DNA of 64,000 nucleotides, taken from positions 1-64,000 of the forward strand of contig JAFQEJ010000041.1 of NCBI GenBank assembly GCA_017399105.1. The letters are read 5' to 3'. The notes beneath the pieces were generated by a model, which saw only the letters and a program-made list of their open reading frames with translations, was not told the origin of the DNA and searched no databases. Each line of letters starts with the position of its first letter. Position 1 is the first letter of the stretch. The stretch is from Clostridia bacterium. GTDB taxonomy: Bacteria; Bacillota; Clostridia; Oscillospirales; CAG-272. Positions 16,895 through 24,591 of the stretch are shown here, one piece after another. The translations under genes were made by a program, and so were the position numbers.

Positions 16895-17368
16895 TCAGTC
16901 TTCTTCAATCATGTCGTGATCATGGGCAGCCCCATGTTCATGGGCCATGGCACATGAAGCGCAGCATCCGGTGCAGGGAATATCAACCTTATCCTCCATG
17001 CCGTTCTTCTTGTAGTAGTCGGAAATGGCAGCCTTGACCGCTTCCTCGGCAAGCACAGAGCAGTGCACCTTTGCAGGGGGCAGACCGTCCAGCGCTTCGA
17101 TTACAGCCTTGTTGGTGAGGGTGAGCGCCTCTTCAACGCTCTTGCCCTTGATGATCTCGGTTGCCATAGAGGAGGTTGCAATCGCCGCACCGCAGCCAAA
17201 GGTTTTGAATTTTACATCGGTGATGATGTCATCCTCAATCCTGAGAAAAATTTTCATGATATCGCCGCAGGTTGCATTGCCAACCTCGCCAACACCGTCG
17301 GCATTTTCTATTTCACCCACATTGCGGGGATTTGAGAAATGGTCCATGACCTTGTCGGAATATAACAT
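16895..17368 (-). CDS. nifU: Fe-S cluster scaffold NifU/IscU with Cys/His-rich tail
   Basis: 157 residues. The core (1-125) has the three cluster-binding cysteines of IscU-type scaffolds: GNATCGD (about 34), FGCGAA (about 58) and KVHCSVLAEE (about 101). A tail follows with DIPCTGCCASCAMAHEHG and then AAHDHD, giving four cysteines and five histidines in about 25 residues. Such a tail is longer and more metal-like than in the minimal scaffold. It builds clusters with sulfur from the NifS encoded upstream. The start is ATG at 17368, preceded by CTCGAAAGGAC. Confidence 0.93.
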   Translation of the reverse strand: MLYSDKVMDHFSNPRNVGEIENADGVGEVGNATCGDIMKIFLRIEDDIITDVKFKTFGCGAAIATSSMATEIIKGKSVEEALTLTNKAVIEALDGLPPAKVHCSVLAEEAVKAAISDYYKKNGMEDKVDIPCTGCCASCAMAHEHGAAHDHDMIEED

Positions 17369-17425
17369 AATGGTAGTCCTTTCGAGTTATTTATAGAGTT
17401 GTTTGTATAGGGGGAGCTACTTTCG

Positions 17426-17486
17426 CATACCGCCACCCTCGTGAGATGAGGATGCGGTTTAATCTATCTATCGCCGATATTGCCCG
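17426..17486 (+). repeat. Dispersed hairpin repeat, copy R2 (lacks the terminal hairpin)
   Basis: GCATACCGCCACCCTCGTGA then GATGCGGTTTAATCTATCTATCGCCGATATTGCCCG matches the body of the repeat, but the terminal GTCGGC hairpin is missing. It sits in tandem with copy R3 between nifS and nifU, inside the operon. Confidence 0.8.
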
Positions 17487-17489
17487 CTG

Positions 17490-17568
17490 CGAGATACGTC
17501 ACCCTCGTGGTATGCAGATGCGATTTAATCTATCTATCGCCGATATCGCCCGTCGGCGCCGCCGACCA
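17490..17568 (+). repeat. Dispersed hairpin repeat, copy R3 (encodes the NifS C-terminus)
   Basis: A full copy, ending in the hairpin GTCGGCGCCGCCGAC (17552-17566). On the minus strand the hairpin end forms the last codons of nifS, and the stop TAG lies within the repeat body. Confidence 0.85.
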
Positions 17569-18714
17569 GAGGGGGCTCATGTCGCGGAGGCGGGATACGA
17601 TCGCGGGAAGCTGTTCGAGAATGTAGTCGGCATCTTCCTCGGTGTTGGCGTGGGAGAGCGAAATTCTCATGGAGCCGTGGGCAATCTCAACCGGAACGCC
17701 GATGGCAAGCAGAACGTGGGAAGGCTCCAGCGAATTGGAGGAGCATGCCGAGCCGGTGGAAACCGCAATTCCCGCCCGGTCGAGCAGCAGCAGCAGGCTC
17801 TCGCCCTCGATGCATTCAAAGGAAACGTTCAGATTGCCGGGGAGTCGGTGCTCCATGCCGCCGTTGATGCGGGTGCGGGGGATCTTTACAATCTCCTCTG
17901 CCAGTCTGTCGCGCAGAGCCGCAATGCGTTTCATGTCGGGAAGCCGCTCCACTGCAAGCTCCAGCGCACGGGCAAAACCGACAATGTAGGGGAGATTCTC
18001 GGTTCCGCCGCGCTTGCCCTTCTCCTGCCCGCCGCCGTCTATCAGCGCGGGAATGCGGACACCCTTTTTGATGTAGAGAAGTCCTATGCCCTTGGGCGCG
18101 CCCAGCTTGTGACCGGATGCCGAGAGCATGTCCACACCGAGCTCACGAACATTCACCGGAATGCTGCCTACCGCCTGTACCGCATCGGTGAAGCAGAGAA
18201 CCTTGTGCGCGCGGCAGACCTCGGTGATCTCCTTGATGGGAAGAATCGAGCCGATCTCGTTGTTGGCATGCATGACAGCAACCAGCGTGGTATCGGGACG
18301 GATGGCGGCCTCTATGTCGGCAGCAGTCAGAAGTCCGTCCGAGTCCACATCCAGATAGCTGACCTCAAAACCTTCCTTTTCGAGCGCCTTGCAGGTCTGA
18401 AGCACTGCCGGATGCTCAATTTTGGTGGTGATGATGTGCTTTCCCCTGGCGGCGTTGGCATGAGCGGCACCCTTGATTGCCCAGTTGTCAGCCTCGGAGC
18501 CGCAGGAGGTGAAGTAGATCTCCTTCGGATCGGCGCCCAGCAGGGAAGCGATTTTTTCTCTTGCCGCGATCAGCGCACGGGCGGCATCTCTGCCCTTTCC
18601 GTAAAGCGAGGAGGGGTTTCCCCAGTTCTCGGCGAAGCAGGGGGTCATTGCCTCGATCACCTCGGGCAGGACGGCTGTGGTGGCGGCATTATCTGCATAT
18701 ACAAAACGTTGCAT
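17530..18714 (-). CDS. nifS: Cysteine desulfurase
   Basis: 394 residues, in the NifS/IscS range. The PLP lysine lies in SASGHKLGAPKG (about 203) and the persulfide cysteine in STGSACSSNSLEPSH (about 327). It takes sulfur from cysteine for NifU and MnmA, encoded downstream. A likely promoter (TTGCAA, 17 bases, TAGAAT on the minus strand near 18.8 kb) precedes it. The start follows AAGAGGTAACAC. The last ten residues (AAPTGDIGDR) are encoded by repeat copy R3, so the natural end of the protein has probably been replaced. Confidence 0.95.
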   Translation of the reverse strand: MQRFVYADNAATTAVLPEVIEAMTPCFAENWGNPSSLYGKGRDAARALIAAREKIASLLGADPKEIYFTSCGSEADNWAIKGAAHANAARGKHIITTKIEHPAVLQTCKALEKEGFEVSYLDVDSDGLLTAADIEAAIRPDTTLVAVMHANNEIGSILPIKEITEVCRAHKVLCFTDAVQAVGSIPVNVRELGVDMLSASGHKLGAPKGIGLLYIKKGVRIPALIDGGGQEKGKRGGTENLPYIVGFARALELAVERLPDMKRIAALRDRLAEEIVKIPRTRINGGMEHRLPGNLNVSFECIEGESLLLLLDRAGIAVSTGSACSSNSLEPSHVLLAIGVPVEIAHGSMRISLSHANTEEDADYILEQLPAIVSRLRDMSPLWSAAPTGDIGDR

Positions 18715-18856
18715 GTGTTACCTCTTGAATCTATGATCAGTGATATTAGTATGGATTTTCTGCGGTAATTTTATCCGCACTATTATTCTATACCAAAACA
18801 GTAGGAATTGCAATAGGGCAGAGAAAAAATGTTGTAAACAATCTATGAATCCCACC

Positions 18857-18934
18857 GGTCGGCGGCGCCGACGGGCAATATCGGCGTTAGACAGCAATAA
18901 CCGCAGATGAATTCCACGAGGGGGACGGTATACC
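18857..18934 (-). repeat. Dispersed hairpin repeat, copy R4
   Basis: Hairpin GTCGGCGGCGCCGAC (18858-18872), then GGGCAATATCGGCGTTAG and a tail with CCACGAGGGGGACGGTATACC. On the minus strand it matches R3, including an identical 15-base hairpin. It lies upstream of nifS and downstream of a broken gene's terminator. Confidence 0.85.
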
Positions 18935-18953
18935 ATGGATATATCTCGCCATG

Positions 18954-18987
18954 CAAAAAGGACTGCTGTACCGAAATACAGCAGTCC
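18954..18987 (-). terminator. Terminator after the broken small gene
   Basis: On the minus strand GGACTGCTGTA and TACAGCAGTCC form an eleven-base-pair perfect stem followed by a T run. Confidence 0.85.
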
Positions 18988-19007
18988 GTGGGGATGATTG
19001 CTTCTGT

Positions 19008-19216
19008 TCAGAAATCGCGGCGGGTGATATCGGTCGAATATTCGACGCATTTTGTTCCCTGTTGTCTCCGGCTGTATCAATAACATTACCATACTCATCT
19101 TCCAATATAAATATCATGGTAGATGAAATGGTGTGATATTCAACTATGCTTGATGATTGAGAATCGTATTCGGAATTTTCTCCTTCCCCAGTATGATAAG
19201 TAAATGTTACATTCAT
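19008..19216 (-). pseudogene. Small hypothetical gene with apparent frameshift
   Basis: An ATG at 19216 opens MNVTFTYHTGEGENSEY, running to IFILEDEYGNVIDTAGDN. In that frame it continues through the terminator and the R4 repeat to a stop at 18887, which is not credible. In another frame the sequence reads GTKCVEYSTDITRRDF and stops at 19008, just ahead of the terminator. A frameshift near 19050 would join the two into a protein of about 70 residues. I do not recognise it. The region 18715-19346 otherwise holds only repeat R4, this terminator and promoter elements. Confidence 0.45.
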
Positions 19217-19271
19217 ATTTTATGCATCCCGCACAGAGCAATGATTCTGCCATGAAATTTACATGTTCCGG

Positions 19272-19300
19272 TTGCAATTATACGAAGAATATAGTATAAT
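19272..19300 (+). promoter_or_regulatory. SigA-type promoter of metA
   Basis: TTGCAA (19272-19277) and TATAAT (19295-19300) with a 17-base spacer. No SAM riboswitch is seen in the short leader. Confidence 0.7.
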
Positions 19301-19346
19301 AACTATAATTACGATTTTTATGCCATGAGAAAGGATAGTGTATACT

Positions 19347-20270
19347 ATGCCGATTAAAATACCCTACGGACTTCCTGCGGGACGGGTGATGGAGCAGGAG
19401 AATATTTTCGTCATGAGCGACCTGCGCGCGACTCATCAGGACATCCGTCCTCTGCGCATTGCGGTGCTCAATCTGATGCCCACCAAAATCACCACCGAGA
19501 CACAACTGGTGCGTCTGCTCTCCAACAGCTCTCTGCAGATCGATCTGACCCTGCTGCGAATCTCGAGCCACACGCCCAAGAATACCTCTCCCGAGCATAT
19601 GAACACCTTCTACAAGAATTTCGATGAGGTGAAGGACAAGAAATTCGACGGTCTGATCATCACAGGCGCGCCGGTGGAAAACTACGAATTTGACGAGGTC
19701 AACTACTGGAGCGAGCTTTGTGAGATCATGGAATGGTCGAAGACCAATGTATTCTCCACTCTCCACATCTGCTGGGCGGCACAGGCGGGACTCTTCTACC
19801 ACTACGGTGTGCCCAAGATTCCGCTGGAAAAGAAGATGTTCGGCGTCTTCAATCACCGCGTACTCCAGCCCAATCATCCCATCGTGCGCGGCTTTGATGA
19901 GGTCTTTGCCGCTCCTCATTCGAGACACACCGGCATCCGTCTGGAGGACATTCAGGCATGCCCGGACATTGAGCTGCTTGCGGTTTCGGGCGAAGCGGGG
20001 GCTTATCTGATCAGCGCAAAGGACCGCAGAATGCTCTTTGTCACCGGTCACAGCGAATACGATTACGATACGCTTGCAAAGGAATACTTCCGTGACGTGG
20101 AGCGCGGACTTGACATCGAGCTGCCGAAGCACTATTTCCCCGACAACGATCCCACTCAGCGCCCGGCGAATATCTGGCGCGGTCACGCACATCTGCTTTT
20201 TGCCAACTGGCTGAATTATTATGTATATCAGGCAACTCCTTATGACATCAATGAAATAGCGGGAAGCTGA
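19347..20270 (+). CDS. metA: Homoserine O-acyltransferase MetA, predicted acetyl-CoA type
   Basis: 307 residues from ATG at 19347 behind GAGAAAGGATAG; the in-frame GTG at 19338 overlaps that site and is rejected. The catalytic triad is visible: Cys in LHICWAAQA (about 142), His and Glu in VTGHSEYD (about 235 and 237). It activates homoserine for methionine synthesis. The residue that sets acyl-CoA choice (position 111, Gly in the succinyl enzyme of E. coli) is Glu in [10 protein letters not shown], as in Bacillus-type enzymes that use acetyl-CoA, so acetylation is predicted despite the family name. No other met gene is nearby. Confidence 0.95.
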   Translation: MPIKIPYGLPAGRVMEQENIFVMSDLRATHQDIRPLRIAVLNLMPTKITTETQLVRLLSNSSLQIDLTLLRISSHTPKNTSPEHMNTFYKNFDEVKDKKFDGLIITGAPVENYEFDEVNYWSELCEIMEWSKTNVFSTLHICWAAQAGLFYHYGVPKIPLEKKMFGVFNHRVLQPNHPIVRGFDEVFAAPHSRHTGIRLEDIQACPDIELLAVSGEAGAYLISAKDRRMLFVTGHSEYDYDTLAKEYFRDVERGLDIELPKHYFPDNDPTQRPANIWRGHAHLLFANWLNYYVYQATPYDINEIAGS

Positions 20271-20414
20271 GGGAGCACACATCTGAGCTGAAGCATTGTC
20301 AGATTCTTCATGCTTCCTTTACAAAAAGTTTATCCCAAAATCGGAACAACCTCCAATTTCATCCGTCATAACAGATACCAATGTCAACGACTGTCAACGA
20401 CGGGAGAGTGTGCT

Positions 20415-21599
20415 ATGCAAAACGAAATGCAGCAAAATATCACCTTGAAAAAGCCGCGGCGCAGAATCAAGCTGCCGATTGTCATCGGAGCTGTGGTCGG
20501 TGCGCTTGTGCTGCTTTATATCACCTTTGTTTTTGTGAATATTCCCTTTGTCCGCACCCTGCGCGATCTTTATATCGAAACCGCCATGACTACAGCCGAT
20601 CATCAGTGGCTGGCGACCGCCTTCATCCCCGGCAGCATCATCGACGATGTGATGGCAAAGCGGGTGAGCAATCCCGATATCATCGGCGGACTTGACACCG
20701 AACCCGATGCGAAAGAAAGCGAACCGTCACCCGAAACAAAGCCCGATGAGTCAACACCTTCCGTGACCGAGCCTGCTCAGACCGAAGAGCCTGCCGATGA
20801 TGAGCCAACCGTGACGGCGGACAATATTTTCCGGCTCTCGCTTGAAGCCGGCGACCTCGATTACGCAGGCAATGTGATTCAAACATACGACAAAGAGCAG
20901 GGACTTGTGATCTCGCATATCGACAACGGCAGCTACAAGGGCTATGTGATGCTGGTGGATGATCCATCCCGCGTCTATCTGGCGCCTACCCTCTACAAGA
21001 ACGAAGAGGGAATGCGTATCCGCGCCATGCTTGCTGAGTATGATGCCATCGCAGGTATCAATGCCAGCGGCTTCAACGACCCCAATGATGCGGGCCACGG
21101 CGGCGATGTGATCGGTCTTTCCTGCAGCTCGGGCGAATATTGGGGAACCTACCTCAATTACTATGGCAGCGTGGTCTTTACCGAGGACGATAAGCTGGTG
21201 GTGGGAAATCTCCGGATCTGGCGTGAGCACAACATTCGCGACGGCATCCAGTTCGGTCCTGTGCTTGTGGCAAACGGCAAAGCCCAGGTGGAGGGAAGCG
21301 CCGGCTGGGGGGTTCAGCCGCGAACCGCCATCGGACAGCGCGAGGACGGCGTGGTGATCATGCTGGTCATCGACGGGCGCAATCTTGCCTGGAGCCTTGG
21401 CTGTACGGTGGGAGATCTTGCCGAGATCATGCTCGACTACGGAGCGGTGAATGCATCCTGCTGCGACGGCGGCTCGAGCACCGTGCTTGCCTATGACGGC
21501 GTGGTGATCAACAAGAACAGCTCGCTGAATCCCGCGTACGGACGCAGATTGCCGAACGCCTTTCTGGTGAAGAAAAAAACGGTAAGCGAAAGCGAATAA
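20415..21599 (+). CDS. Membrane-anchored phosphodiester glycosidase (NAGPA domain)
   Basis: 394 residues from ATG at 20415, behind GGGAGAGTGTGCT. After a basic lead (LKKPRRRIKLP) comes one transmembrane helix (about 20-42). A Pro/Glu/Thr-rich linker follows (about 95-135), then a C-terminal NAGPA/phosphodiester glycosidase domain (about 170-390). Recognisable parts are IAGINASGFND, GPVLVANGKA, QPRTAIGQREDGVVIMLVIDGR and ASCCDGGSSTVLAYDG. The domain cleaves sugar-phosphate diesters, as in the mammalian uncovering enzyme; in Firmicutes it is thought to act on wall teichoic acid or exopolysaccharide. It faces outward. It may follow metA on the same transcript. Confidence 0.88.
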   Translation: MQNEMQQNITLKKPRRRIKLPIVIGAVVGALVLLYITFVFVNIPFVRTLRDLYIETAMTTADHQWLATAFIPGSIIDDVMAKRVSNPDIIGGLDTEPDAKESEPSPETKPDESTPSVTEPAQTEEPADDEPTVTADNIFRLSLEAGDLDYAGNVIQTYDKEQGLVISHIDNGSYKGYVMLVDDPSRVYLAPTLYKNEEGMRIRAMLAEYDAIAGINASGFNDPNDAGHGGDVIGLSCSSGEYWGTYLNYYGSVVFTEDDKLVVGNLRIWREHNIRDGIQFGPVLVANGKAQVEGSAGWGVQPRTAIGQREDGVVIMLVIDGRNLAWSLGCTVGDLAEIMLDYGAVNASCCDGGSSTVLAYDGVVINKNSSLNPAYGRRLPNAFLVKKKTVSESE

Positions 21600-21758
21600 G
21601 ATGAATACGGGCGTTTTCTGTTGCTGCTGTTTTCTGCGTACCCCCTATAGGAAATTTTTACAGATGCTTTACATAAACAATGGATACATTTTATACTGAA
21701 TCAAAAGGGATTGCTGCAAGTTAAAATATTGTGCTGTTGCCTTATACAGGAGAAACAA

Positions 21759-21796
21759 AAATCCAGAGATATCATTGCTGAATCTCTGGATTTTCT
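21759..21796. terminator. Terminator between convergent genes
   Basis: AATCCAGAGAT and ATCTCTGGATT form an eleven-base-pair stem, with T's on the plus strand and A/T-rich flanks on both sides. Confidence 0.8.
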
Positions 21797-21868
21797 TATT
21801 TTCGGATTTTCTTATTCGTATTACACAAGGAGCTCACAACCTGTCAATGCTGTGCAGCAGCCCAATTC

Positions 21869-22630
21869 TCAGAACAGCCTGTCGGTCACACAGTCGTACC
21901 AATGCACGTACAACTCACCGTTTACCGTAATCCGCTCATTTTCGGGGAGCAGCTCCTGCCACGGCTTGACATATCGCTCGATTGCCCAGTTGCCACGGTT
22001 AAAGCGGCGCCAGAGCACCGTTCTGCCCTCGCAGTCCACATACTGTTCGGTGAGGGCACCGTCATCATAGATCATCATGATGCAGACCGTATCATAGACC
22101 TTTTCGCCCAGTGTGAGGGAGTATCTTCCCACCACATCAAGGGCGATTTTCTTTTTTGCGGCAATGATCTCATTTCCCTCACGCTTGATCTCTCTCTTGG
22201 GGGTGAGATTGGTCTCGCTGCCGCAGTTGTCCTCGCCGAAGCCCCACTGCTCCATGAATTCCTCCCCGTCGAGGAAGGTGAGCAGATGCTTCATTCCTTC
22301 GCTGTCGGTGTAGCTCTCGCCAAGCCAGCGGCAATGGGTATCGGTGAGCTGTGCGTAGTAAATATGCTCGGATGCTCCTCCCTCCGCAGGGGCGAAGCGG
22401 CTGTGAATTTCAACCCCCTCGATGCCATGGAGCATGATGTTGCCTGTGACCTCTGAGGTTACGCTTTCGGTGAGGATGCCTGCAGGCTGATCATAGCTGC
22501 CCCATGTGATGTGTTCCCCCATTCGGGGGATGATGAACCAACCGATCAGCTCCTCGAATTTGACCGGGAACGGAGTTTTATCTGTCGGTGTGATGCTGTA
22601 TGCGGGAAGCTTGTTCGGTAATGCTGTCAT
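21869..22630 (-). CDS. Possible separate product of the sigma ORF's C-terminal domain (nested, in frame)
   Basis: An in-frame ATG at 22628-22630 lies eight bases after AAAAAGGAG (22639-22647), a better ribosome site than most in this window. It would give a 253-residue protein beginning MTALPNKLPAYSITPTDK and ending at the same stop as the sigma fusion. The start falls exactly at the boundary between the linker after sigma4 and the second domain. Conserved Trp/Tyr-rich pieces (FEELIGWFIIPRMGEHITW, YAQLTDTHCRWLGE) suggest a folded soluble domain. Its existence as a separate protein is inference from the start signal. Confidence 0.45.
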   Translation of the reverse strand: MTALPNKLPAYSITPTDKTPFPVKFEELIGWFIIPRMGEHITWGSYDQPAGILTESVTSEVTGNIMLHGIEGVEIHSRFAPAEGGASEHIYYAQLTDTHCRWLGESYTDSEGMKHLLTFLDGEEFMEQWGFGEDNCGSETNLTPKREIKREGNEIIAAKKKIALDVVGRYSLTLGEKVYDTVCIMMIYDDGALTEQYVDCEGRTVLWRRFNRGNWAIERYVKPWQELLPENERITVNGELYVHWYDCVTDRLF

Positions 22631-23146
22631 AATCTTGTCTCCTTTTTCCTGTTCTTGTTTTGGCGGATAGGGATATGCCTGGCGGAAATTCTGCTTTGCG
22701 TAGTGAAGCCTGCTCTTGACTGTGCCGAGGGGAAGCTTCAGCCGGCGGGCAATTTCCTCCTGCGGGTAATTCCTGAAGTAGCAGAGGTAGAGAATCTGCT
22801 TATCCTTGTCGCCGAGACGGTCGAGGGTATCGCTGACGGCGGCGCGCAGATTTCGTCCGTGATTGCTCTGTGAGAGTGAAGCCTCGTAAAGTGAATCCAG
22901 CGGAATCTCCATGCGTGCGGCGCGGGCACGGTAGTAGTCGGTGCATTTGTTGCGCGCGATGGTGAGCAGCCAAGATTTAAAGGCTATCCTGCCGCTCAGC
23001 GAATCAAAGGCGCGGAATGCAGCCATGCAGGTTTCCTGAAGAATGTCGTCGGCATCCTGCCGGTCTGCGATTCTGTAACGGATGAAGCGCTCGAGAATGG
23101 GGAGCTGCTTATTTAGCAAAGCCTCAAATTCGGTTGGCGTATCCAT
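21869..23146 (-). CDS. ECF sigma factor fused to a C-terminal domain
   Basis: 425 residues from the ATG at 23146 (AAGGAGGTGACGAT ahead; upstream in-frame codons to 23191 lack such a site). Residues 1-90 hold region sigma2 (DADDILQETCMAAFRAFDSL, FKSWLLTIARNKCTDYYR), and about 105-160 hold sigma4 (YPQEEIARRLKLPLGTVKSRLHYAK). After a charged linker, a second domain of about 250 residues starts at MTALPNKLPAYSITPTDKTP; I do not recognise it, though similar domains follow clostridial ECF sigmas. The ATG at 22630 at this junction has a perfect ribosome site, so the domain may also be made alone. Likely role: stress-responsive sigma with a sensor or partner domain. Confidence 0.88.
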   Translation of the reverse strand: MDTPTEFEALLNKQLPILERFIRYRIADRQDADDILQETCMAAFRAFDSLSGRIAFKSWLLTIARNKCTDYYRARAARMEIPLDSLYEASLSQSNHGRNLRAAVSDTLDRLGDKDKQILYLCYFRNYPQEEIARRLKLPLGTVKSRLHYAKQNFRQAYPYPPKQEQEKGDKIMTALPNKLPAYSITPTDKTPFPVKFEELIGWFIIPRMGEHITWGSYDQPAGILTESVTSEVTGNIMLHGIEGVEIHSRFAPAEGGASEHIYYAQLTDTHCRWLGESYTDSEGMKHLLTFLDGEEFMEQWGFGEDNCGSETNLTPKREIKREGNEIIAAKKKIALDVVGRYSLTLGEKVYDTVCIMMIYDDGALTEQYVDCEGRTVLWRRFNRGNWAIERYVKPWQELLPENERITVNGELYVHWYDCVTDRLF

Positions 23147-23257
23147 ATCGTCACCTCCTTTGGTATGGAATGAAGAATTCTTCGATAACAAAGACGGAAA
23201 AAGAGGGAAAAAGGTTCAATGGGAGTGAAAAAAACTGCGGAATGACAGCGGCAAAAT

Positions 23258-23296
23258 GATGGGGACCGACACCTTTGCATGAGTCGGCCCCATCGG
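23258..23296 (-). terminator. Hairpin after the XRE gene
   Basis: GATGGGG-CCGAC and GTCGG-CCCCATC form a strong stem; on the minus strand it is followed by ATTTTG, a weak T tract. Confidence 0.65.
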
Positions 23297-23298
23297 CA

Positions 23299-24375
23299 TT
23301 ATCTGTACTTGTCTAAAACCGCCTTATATGCGGGATTTTTCAGTAACTCTGCCCGTCTGCCGCTTTTGGCATTGACGCGGTAAAGCAGATTGAATTTCAG
23401 GAGATTGTCTCTTGCCTCCTCGGAATAGCGGTCAAAGGCATGATGCAGAGGAAGATTGTCTGCTCTTGCTTCATCAACCTTTTTGGCTGCATAGAGCCTT
23501 TTATCCATCACCGCCGTGATCTGTTCGTCGCTGCCGCCGCGATAGAGCAGGTCATTCTCCATTCTGCCGAGGAAGGAGCTTGCCAGCATGAGGAAGAATG
23601 CCTCGCCGCTCTCCTCAAAGGCGTTCAGCAGCAGCTCGCCGCAGCACAGGGTATGCGCCGTCTTTTCCTCCATCGTAAGAGCAGGATTGAAAAAGACCGT
23701 TCTGCCCAGCTTATCTGCCGCAAAATCGGCAAGCTCATACATATTCTTCTGCACATGGAAGTAATACTCCTCGGTGTCCTTGGCAAAGAGCTGCTCGGTC
23801 TTCTGCTCGCCGGTGGTGTACCAGTCGGTGAATTTGGTTTTGTAAATTGCAAGAGCCTCGTCTGTTTTTCCTTCCGCGTGGAGAATTTTTGCGCGCATGT
23901 TCCAGGCTCCGAGACGCAGATTTTCCTCTGTACAGCCTTCAAGAATTTTCTCGCAGATCGCAAGGAATTCTTCCCTGTGCGCGATCAGGACGGCGGGGTC
24001 GTTGTCAGCCAGGTCTCCGCCGATGTTCCACATATAGTAGTGCATGATCCAGTAATCGTTGGGATAGGTGCGGTATGCATCAACGATGATTTCCCTTGCC
24101 TTTTGACAGTCGCTTTTCCAGCAGCTTCTGTAGCGCTGAATGATTTCGTCGATATTCGCCTGGATCTTCTCATGATCGTATCCCATAAGCTCGTCGAGGG
24201 TTACCTCGAAGAAGTAAGCCAGCGGCTGCAGGAGTGTGATGTCGGGATAGCTCTCACCCCGCTCCCATTTGCTGACCGCCGCACAGGTGACATTCATGGC
24301 AGCCGAAAGCTGTTCCTGTGTGATGTTCTTTGCCGTGCGTAAACGCTTGATATTTGCACCAATGGTTATTTCCAT
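23299..24375 (-). CDS. XRE-family regulator with helical sensor domain
   Basis: 358 residues from ATG 24375; the ATG at 24378 directly before it is also possible (GCGGAGG lies four or seven bases upstream). Residues 5-60 are a Cro/CI helix-turn-helix (ITQEQLSAAMNVTCAAVSKWERG). The remaining 290 residues are alpha-helical with TPR-like spacing and many aromatics (NDYWIMHYYMWNIGGD). It shares the layout of the regulators at 1.8, 39.2 and 46.6 kb. No obvious target is adjacent. The ligand is unknown. Confidence 0.85.
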   Translation of the reverse strand: MEITIGANIKRLRTAKNITQEQLSAAMNVTCAAVSKWERGESYPDITLLQPLAYFFEVTLDELMGYDHEKIQANIDEIIQRYRSCWKSDCQKAREIIVDAYRTYPNDYWIMHYYMWNIGGDLADNDPAVLIAHREEFLAICEKILEGCTEENLRLGAWNMRAKILHAEGKTDEALAIYKTKFTDWYTTGEQKTEQLFAKDTEEYYFHVQKNMYELADFAADKLGRTVFFNPALTMEEKTAHTLCCGELLLNAFEESGEAFFLMLASSFLGRMENDLLYRGGSDEQITAVMDKRLYAAKKVDEARADNLPLHHAFDRYSEEARDNLLKFNLLYRVNAKSGRRAELLKNPAYKAVLDKYR

Positions 24376-24534
24376 CATGGTACCTCCGCTTTATATAAGT
24401 AAGCCGACGTCTGCTTCTGCCTATAGTATAAACCGATAACGGCGATTCGTAAAGGTATTGTCAGGAAATGTACTGTTAACCGACGGTTGAAATACTGTCG
24501 CGGCAGGAAAAACGGCGCGTATGCAAGCAGGCAA

Positions 24535-24572
24535 AAAGAGGACTGCCGCACATGGATATACAGCAGTCCCGT
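24535..24572 (-). terminator. Terminator of the flavodiiron protein gene
   Basis: On the minus strand GGACTGC and GCAGTCC form a stem followed by TCTTTTTG. Confidence 0.75.
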
Positions 24573-24591
24573 ATTGATTTTACCCGGTGTA

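Noticed and set aside
17446..18768. A 440-residue open frame on the plus strand over nifS
   Set aside because: It begins inside the repeats and runs antisense to nifS; no domain or ribosome site.
18718..19098. A 126-residue frame upstream of nifS
   Set aside because: It is a translation of the terminator and repeat R4, with no ribosome site.
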